Below are positions 13,530 to 17,028 of a DNA stretch of 17,028 nt, piece by piece. The translations under genes were made by a program, and so were the position numbers. A model generated the notes under the pieces. The model made no database searches. It saw only the letters and a program-made list of their open reading frames with translations, and had not been told where the DNA came from. The stretch is taken from contig CAMBGO010000028.1 in assembly GCA_945866165.1 (NCBI GenBank), positions 1 through 17,028 on the forward strand. The letters run 5' to 3'. The DNA is from Chitinophaga pinensis (GTDB taxonomy: Bacteria; Bacteroidota; Bacteroidia; Chitinophagales; Chitinophagaceae). Position 1 is the stretch's first letter; every line of letters begins with the position of its first letter.

Positions 13530-14378
13530 TTATTGAATCGTTTCCAATTTAAAAACATCTTTTTTCCTAAATCCTTTTTCTGTTTTTTGCACTGTGCAAC
13601 ATTCATTGTTAGGGTCATGTTCAAAAAACAGGATGGTTTCATTTTGTACTGCTTCATCTAAAAAAGATTCTTTTTCAGTTAGTGTAGTCATTGGGTATAT
13701 GTCATAACCCATAATATAAGGCAAGGGAATATGGGCAATAGAAGGTATTAGGTCTGCCATGTAGGCAATTGTTTTTCCATTATGATGAATGAATGGAAGC
13801 ATCATTGAATCGGTGTGGCCATGAACAAATTGAATTTCAATGTTGCTGCCGAAAGCGGTTTTATTATTGTTTTTTTCTTCTATGAATTTCAACTGTCCGC
13901 TTTCCTGAATCGGTAATATATTTTCCTTGAGAAATGACGCTCGCTCCCTGGCATTTGGATGAATGGCATGTTGCCAGTGTTTCTCGGACGACCAGTATGT
14001 TGCATTCGGGAATGTTAATACCAATTCATTATCTCTTTTTGTTACTGCACCTCCGCAATGATCAAAATGCAGATGCGTTAATATAACATCTGTGATGTCA
14101 CTTGCCTGTAGTCCTCTTTTCGAAATGGAATTTAAAAGTGTATCTTCTCCTTGTGGATGGTAATGACCAAAGAATTTTTCAGATTGCTTAGTTCCCATTC
14201 CCGTATCGATGAGAACATTTCTTCCATTCTCACAAACCAACATGCACCGCATTGCCCAGGTGCACAAATTATTTTCATCAGCCGGGGCTTCTTTATTCCA
14301 AAGACTTTTGGGAACCACCCCAAACATAGCACCTCCATCTAGTTTAAAAAATCCTGTATCAAGGGTGTAGATCTGCAT
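13530..14378 (-). CDS. MBL-fold metallo-hydrolase
   Basis: The 282-residue metallo-beta-lactamase-fold protein has the metal motif T-H-L-H-F-D-H (H102, H104, D106, H107), then H188 (VHGHTD), D209 (YMADL) and H254 (FFEHD), a full set of ligands for two metals. It is preceded by LIDTGMG (57–63). The arrangement resembles the quorum-lactonase/AttM-like and N-acyl-homoserine-lactone hydrolase branch of short MBL proteins more than glyoxalase II or RNase Z, but the family is broad and the substrate cannot be assigned. There is no signal peptide, so it is cytoplasmic. Its start overlaps the end of the upstream transporter gene by 20 nt, so it is the last gene of a leftward run; its stop touches the convergent DUF3108 stop with no spacer. 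Confidence 0.88.
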   Translation of the reverse strand: MQIYTLDTGFFKLDGGAMFGVVPKSLWNKEAPADENNLCTWAMRCMLVCENGRNVLIDTGMGTKQSEKFFGHYHPQGEDTLLNSISKRGLQASDITDVILTHLHFDHCGGAVTKRDNELVLTFPNATYWSSEKHWQHAIHPNARERASFLKENILPIQESGQLKFIEEKNNNKTAFGSNIEIQFVHGHTDSMMLPFIHHNGKTIAYMADLIPSIAHIPLPYIMGYDIYPMTTLTEKESFLDEAVQNETILFFEHDPNNECCTVQKTEKGFRKKDVFKLETIQ

Positions 14379-15690
14379 ATTTTTCTTTTGTTATTGCCTT
14401 TCTAGTATATAACAGCGAGAAAAAAGCAACTATAAAAAAACACATTAGTACCAATATGGAATTTCTGATGCTGCCGGTTAGTTCCTCGTTTCTAGCAAAA
14501 ATCATCAGTCCGAGTGTTAGCGCTACTTTTTCAGTTACATCATAAAAGCTAAAATAAGATGCATTGTCTTCTGTGGGGGGTAATAGTTTTGCGTAGGTAC
14601 TGCGACTCATTGTTTGAATTCCTCCCATTACCAAGCCAACCACGCCCGCAAGAAAATAGAATTGAATTTGAGTATTTACAAAATAAGCACTGATGCAAAT
14701 ACCAACCCATAACAATACAGCCCAAATTAATGTTGGAATATTACCAATCATTTTTGATAGCTTACTAAGTACAAGGGCGCCAAAGATAGCAACCAATTGA
14801 ATGAGGATTATCGTTAATAAAAGTTTCGGTTCGTCTTCATCTTTTGGAAAAATTTCTTTTTTGCTGAAGCTGGCTGCCACAAGCATCACTGTTTGAACAC
14901 CAACACTGTAAAGAAAAAATGAAAATAAAAATCTTTTTAATGCTGGTATCTGCTTTGCTTCTTGCCATACAAGTTTCAGTTCGTGGAAACCATTTACGAG
15001 AATATTCTTTTTCATTTTCTTATTGATTTCCGTGTTCGATGGAAGTGCTCTGAAAGCAATTTGTGCAAACCCAAACCACCAAAGTCCCACTAATAAAAAA
15101 GATACCCTTGCACCAATTGTTTTGTCGGTAGTATCAAGCCCAAACCATCCGGGCTTCAAAAGAATTACAAAACATATTATTTGCAGAATAACACTGCCAA
15201 CATACCCATATGCATATCCCTTTGCACTTACCCTGTCTCGGTCCTGAGGATATGCAATCTCCGGTAGGTATGAATTATAAAAAACCCAGCTACTCCAGAA
15301 TCCTACAGCTGCCAGTGAAAAAAACATGATTCCCCATTCTACTTTTTCTGGAGTGAAAAAAAACAATGCACTGCATGACATTGCACCCATGAGGGTAAAA
15401 AATCGCATAAAGGCTTTTTTGTTTCCCCTATAGTCTGCAATTGAGGATAGGATAGGGGATGTTATTGAGACCAATAGAAAAACGAATCCGAGCGCATAGT
15501 TCTGTAATGCAGTATTGATAATTTCTAGTCCGAAAAAATTTACATAAGATTGATCCGGATTAACCTTGTTGGTTGTAATGGCAACATAATAGGCTGGGAA
15601 GATGGTAGAAGTGATAACTAGGTTATAAGAACTATTAGCCCAATCATACATTGCCCAGGCATTTTCTGCCTTTTTGGATCCTTTCATCAT
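14359..15690 (-). CDS. UMF1-family MFS transporter
   Basis: About 443 residues from ATG 15690 (or 15687). The frame extends to a TTG at 15756 overlapping the uppP stop, but the family start K-K-x-x-NAWAMYDWANSSYNLVI lies right after the ATG pair, so the longer version is unlikely. About 12 hydrophobic segments follow. SSIADYRGNKKAFMRFF is the motif-A-like cytoplasmic loop, and the middle loop carries DTTDKTIGARVSF. UMF1 (unknown major facilitator, related to yeast vacuolar Atg22) members are common in Bacteroidota; the substrate is unknown, though amino-acid export is known for Atg22. It lies 62 nt after uppP and overlaps the MBL gene by 20 nt. Confidence 0.87.
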   Translation of the reverse strand: MMKGSKKAENAWAMYDWANSSYNLVITSTIFPAYYVAITTNKVNPDQSYVNFFGLEIINTALQNYALGFVFLLVSITSPILSSIADYRGNKKAFMRFFTLMGAMSCSALFFFTPEKVEWGIMFFSLAAVGFWSSWVFYNSYLPEIAYPQDRDRVSAKGYAYGYVGSVILQIICFVILLKPGWFGLDTTDKTIGARVSFLLVGLWWFGFAQIAFRALPSNTEINKKMKKNILVNGFHELKLVWQEAKQIPALKRFLFSFFLYSVGVQTVMLVAASFSKKEIFPKDEDEPKLLLTIILIQLVAIFGALVLSKLSKMIGNIPTLIWAVLLWVGICISAYFVNTQIQFYFLAGVVGLVMGGIQTMSRSTYAKLLPPTEDNASYFSFYDVTEKVALTLGLMIFARNEELTGSIRNSILVLMCFFIVAFFSLLYTRKAITKEKYADLHP

Positions 15691-15752
15691 GTGATTGATT
15701 TTGTTACCAAGTAAGGTAATTAAAAAAATGCAATTGTACTTTTTGTATGAAT

Positions 15753-16547
15753 TCAAAGTTTTCCTAATAGGATAAGGATGATGAGAATGCCCCCCATCAA
15801 GATCCTATATACCCCAAACCACTTGAATCCGAATTGTTGTATGAATTGAATAAAAAAGCGAATAGCAGCCAATGCAACTACAAATGCAATGATACTCCCT
15901 AAGGCCAATGTTTGTATTCCAGAAGTATTCAGCACTTCAGGACTTTCCTTGTATATGTCATAAAGGCTTTTAACAGTAGCTGCCATCATGGTAGGCACTG
16001 CTAAAAAAAAAGAAAATTCTGCCGCTAAGGTTCTTGAGAGTTTTAATTGCATACCTCCAATGATGGTTGCAGCACTTCTGCTCAAACCGGGGAAGAGGAT
16101 GGCTAGCACTTGGTAAAAGCCGATAAATAGTGCTGTTCTATTGCTAATCTCTTTTTCTTCTAGAATCTCAGGGTGCTTGAACCAGTTATCAACGAAAAGC
16201 AATACAATGCCACCTAAGAATAATATTATAGCGATGAAAATAGGTGTTTCAAGTACATTGTCTATGTGTTTTTTTAAAACTGCTCCAAATAACAACGCAG
16301 GAATGATTGCAATAAAAAGTTTTAGATAAAATAAAGGGTTTTTGAAATCTATGAATTTCTTCCAAAACAGTACAACCACTGAAAGGATTGCTCCAAGCTG
16401 AATGACGACTTCAAATAATTTTGTAAAGGCATCGTCTTCAATTTTAAAAAATGCAGATACTATAGCCATATGTCCTGTTGATGAAACAGGCAAGAATTCA
16501 GTAATTCCCTCTATTATAGCAAGGATGACGGTTTGGAAGATGCTCAT
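15753..16547 (-). CDS. uppP: Undecaprenyl pyrophosphate phosphatase
   Basis: UppP (BacA) dephosphorylates undecaprenyl pyrophosphate to recycle the lipid carrier for peptidoglycan and other envelope glycans; extra copies confer bacitracin resistance. The 264-residue polytopic membrane protein has IIEGITEFLPVSSTGH (11–26), containing the E13-x-x-x-E17 pair and the SSTGH block. The second signature FPGLSRSAATIIGG (152–165) includes the essential Arg157. Length and about seven to eight TM segments are standard. It follows the DUF3098 gene by 22 nt, part of the conserved Bacteroidota order ftsX–DUF3098–uppP. Confidence 0.96.
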   Translation of the reverse strand: MSIFQTVILAIIEGITEFLPVSSTGHMAIVSAFFKIEDDAFTKLFEVVIQLGAILSVVVLFWKKFIDFKNPLFYLKLFIAIIPALLFGAVLKKHIDNVLETPIFIAIILFLGGIVLLFVDNWFKHPEILEEKEISNRTALFIGFYQVLAILFPGLSRSAATIIGGMQLKLSRTLAAEFSFFLAVPTMMAATVKSLYDIYKESPEVLNTSGIQTLALGSIIAFVVALAAIRFFIQFIQQFGFKWFGVYRILMGGILIILILLGKL

Positions 16548-16569
16548 CAGAATATATAAAGGAAGGCCC

Positions 16570-16806
16570 TTAGTTTGCTTTGTCTTTTTTCATAATGGCC
16601 ACCACTTCAATGATGAACCCAAGTATGATAAGTATTGGTGCAATGGTAATCCTTGTAGTGCTGTATACCTCATCATCAGAAAATACATTTGGGTCATTAC
16701 TCTTTCCGCCAGACAACAAGAATAATCCGATGATCATAACTACCGCTCCAACTGCCATCAGTTGAAGATTTGCTTTTCCGAATAAAGTATTACTATTTTT
16801 TTCCAT
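16570..16806 (-). CDS. DUF3098 small membrane protein
   Basis: The 78-residue protein has two TM helices (about 15–33 and 53–71) joined by a polar loop with DPNVFSDDEVYSTTRITIAP, which is the recognisable DUF3098 core (D-P-N-x-F, then R-I-T-x-A-P). Function is unknown. Its constant position between ftsX and uppP in Bacteroidota suggests a role in cell-envelope growth or division. It starts 11 nt after ftsX ends. Confidence 0.88.
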   Translation of the reverse strand: MEKNSNTLFGKANLQLMAVGAVVMIIGLFLLSGGKSNDPNVFSDDEVYSTTRITIAPILIILGFIIEVVAIMKKDKAN

Positions 16807-16817
16807 AATAGGTTATT

Positions 16818-17028
16818 TTAATATAAATCGTCGAGTTTCATTTTAAGGTATTTCGTTACGCTTCGATGCGTACTGATGAAAGTAATGCTTATTCCAATAA
16901 GAATAAGAATAAAAAATAGCGTTAGCATCATTCCGACATCACGCAGCGCTTTTATTTCAGGAAGCCACCAATTTTCCACACCATAGATAATGATTGAGAT
17001 GGCAGCAATGGCCAACATAGCACTCAAC
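16818..17028 (-). CDS. ftsX: Cell division protein FtsX, C-terminal end (5' end outside window)
   Basis: The frame is open to the window edge; about 69 residues are visible and no real start is present (the first codon seen is TTG coding Leu). There are two hydrophobic segments, LAIAAISIIIYG and MMLTLFFILILIGISITFIS, followed by the end STHRSVTKYLKMKLDDLY, which matches the FtsX/permease C-terminus in Bacteroidota. FtsX partners with the ATPase FtsE at the septum to control peptidoglycan hydrolases. The DUF3098–uppP genes downstream support the call. Confidence 0.88.
   Translation of the reverse strand, partial: LSAMLAIAAISIIIYGVENWWLPEIKALRDVGMMLTLFFILILIGISITFISTHRSVTKYLKMKLDDLY

Noticed and set aside
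15691..15756. Longer N-terminus for the UMF1 transporter from TTG 15756
   Set aside because: The family's NAWxMYDWANS start follows the ATG pair at 15690/15687 directly, and the extra 22 residues resemble nothing in the family.
1..17028. Mobile elements, CRISPR arrays, tRNA or rRNA genes, toxin–antitoxin or defence genes
   Set aside because: Reading both strands I found no transposase, integrase, repeat-spacer pattern, cloverleaf with a T-loop sequence, or defence-type domain.

Overview
The window is AT-rich chromosomal DNA from a member of the Bacteroidota, most likely in or near the Chitinophagaceae. The evidence is the gene run ftsX–DUF3098–uppP, a UMF1-type transporter, Tat-exported Gfo/Idh/MocA and TIM-barrel sugar enzymes, weak Shine-Dalgarno sequences with A-rich upstream regions, and several exact matches to the Bacteroidota -7 promoter box TAnnTTTG. 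I see no rRNA, tRNA, CRISPR array, insertion sequence, phage or defence genes. No stretch over 300 bases lacks a gene.

Left third (1–7761): sugar and small-molecule catabolism. It opens with the 3' end of a sialate O-acetylesterase-like SGNH hydrolase, followed by a Rieske non-haem iron oxygenase on the + strand. Its 3' end overlaps, tail to tail, an MFS transporter that forms a leftward pair with nagB (glucosamine-6-phosphate deaminase). Upstream of nagB and behind a clear hairpin terminator lies a second leftward pair: a Tat-exported Gfo/Idh/MocA oxidoreductase and, upstream of it, a secreted SUMF1-fold protein without the formylglycine-generating cysteines. Divergent from these are a Tat-exported hydroxypyruvate-isomerase-like TIM-barrel protein and a secreted LolA-like protein. 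The natural reading is a cluster that trims acetylated or amino sugars and modifies sugars in the periplasm; the exact substrate cannot be read from sequence.

Middle (7788–13529): housekeeping. pdxA (vitamin B6) is divergent from rsmA (16S rRNA dimethylation), which is translationally coupled to a D-2-hydroxyacid dehydrogenase. A strong hairpin plus U-tract separates this pair from greA, a HIT protein and a small membrane protein. ruvC runs leftward, and divergent from it is a DUF3108 protein.

Right (13530–17028): a leftward gene run. In order of transcription it is ftsX (3' end only), a DUF3098 membrane protein, uppP (undecaprenyl pyrophosphate phosphatase), a UMF1-family transporter and an MBL-fold hydrolase.

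The most interesting points are: (1) a greA leader in which a perfect -7 box lies just before a terminator hairpin with a possible alternative fold, resembling the E. coli greA/GraL arrangement; (2) perfect -7 boxes 4–5 nt before the ATGs of rsmA and the DUF3108 gene, suggesting near-leaderless mRNAs; (3) the exported oxidoreductase/isomerase/SUMF1-fold set as a possible periplasmic keto-sugar pathway. I do not see a clearly new multi-gene system.
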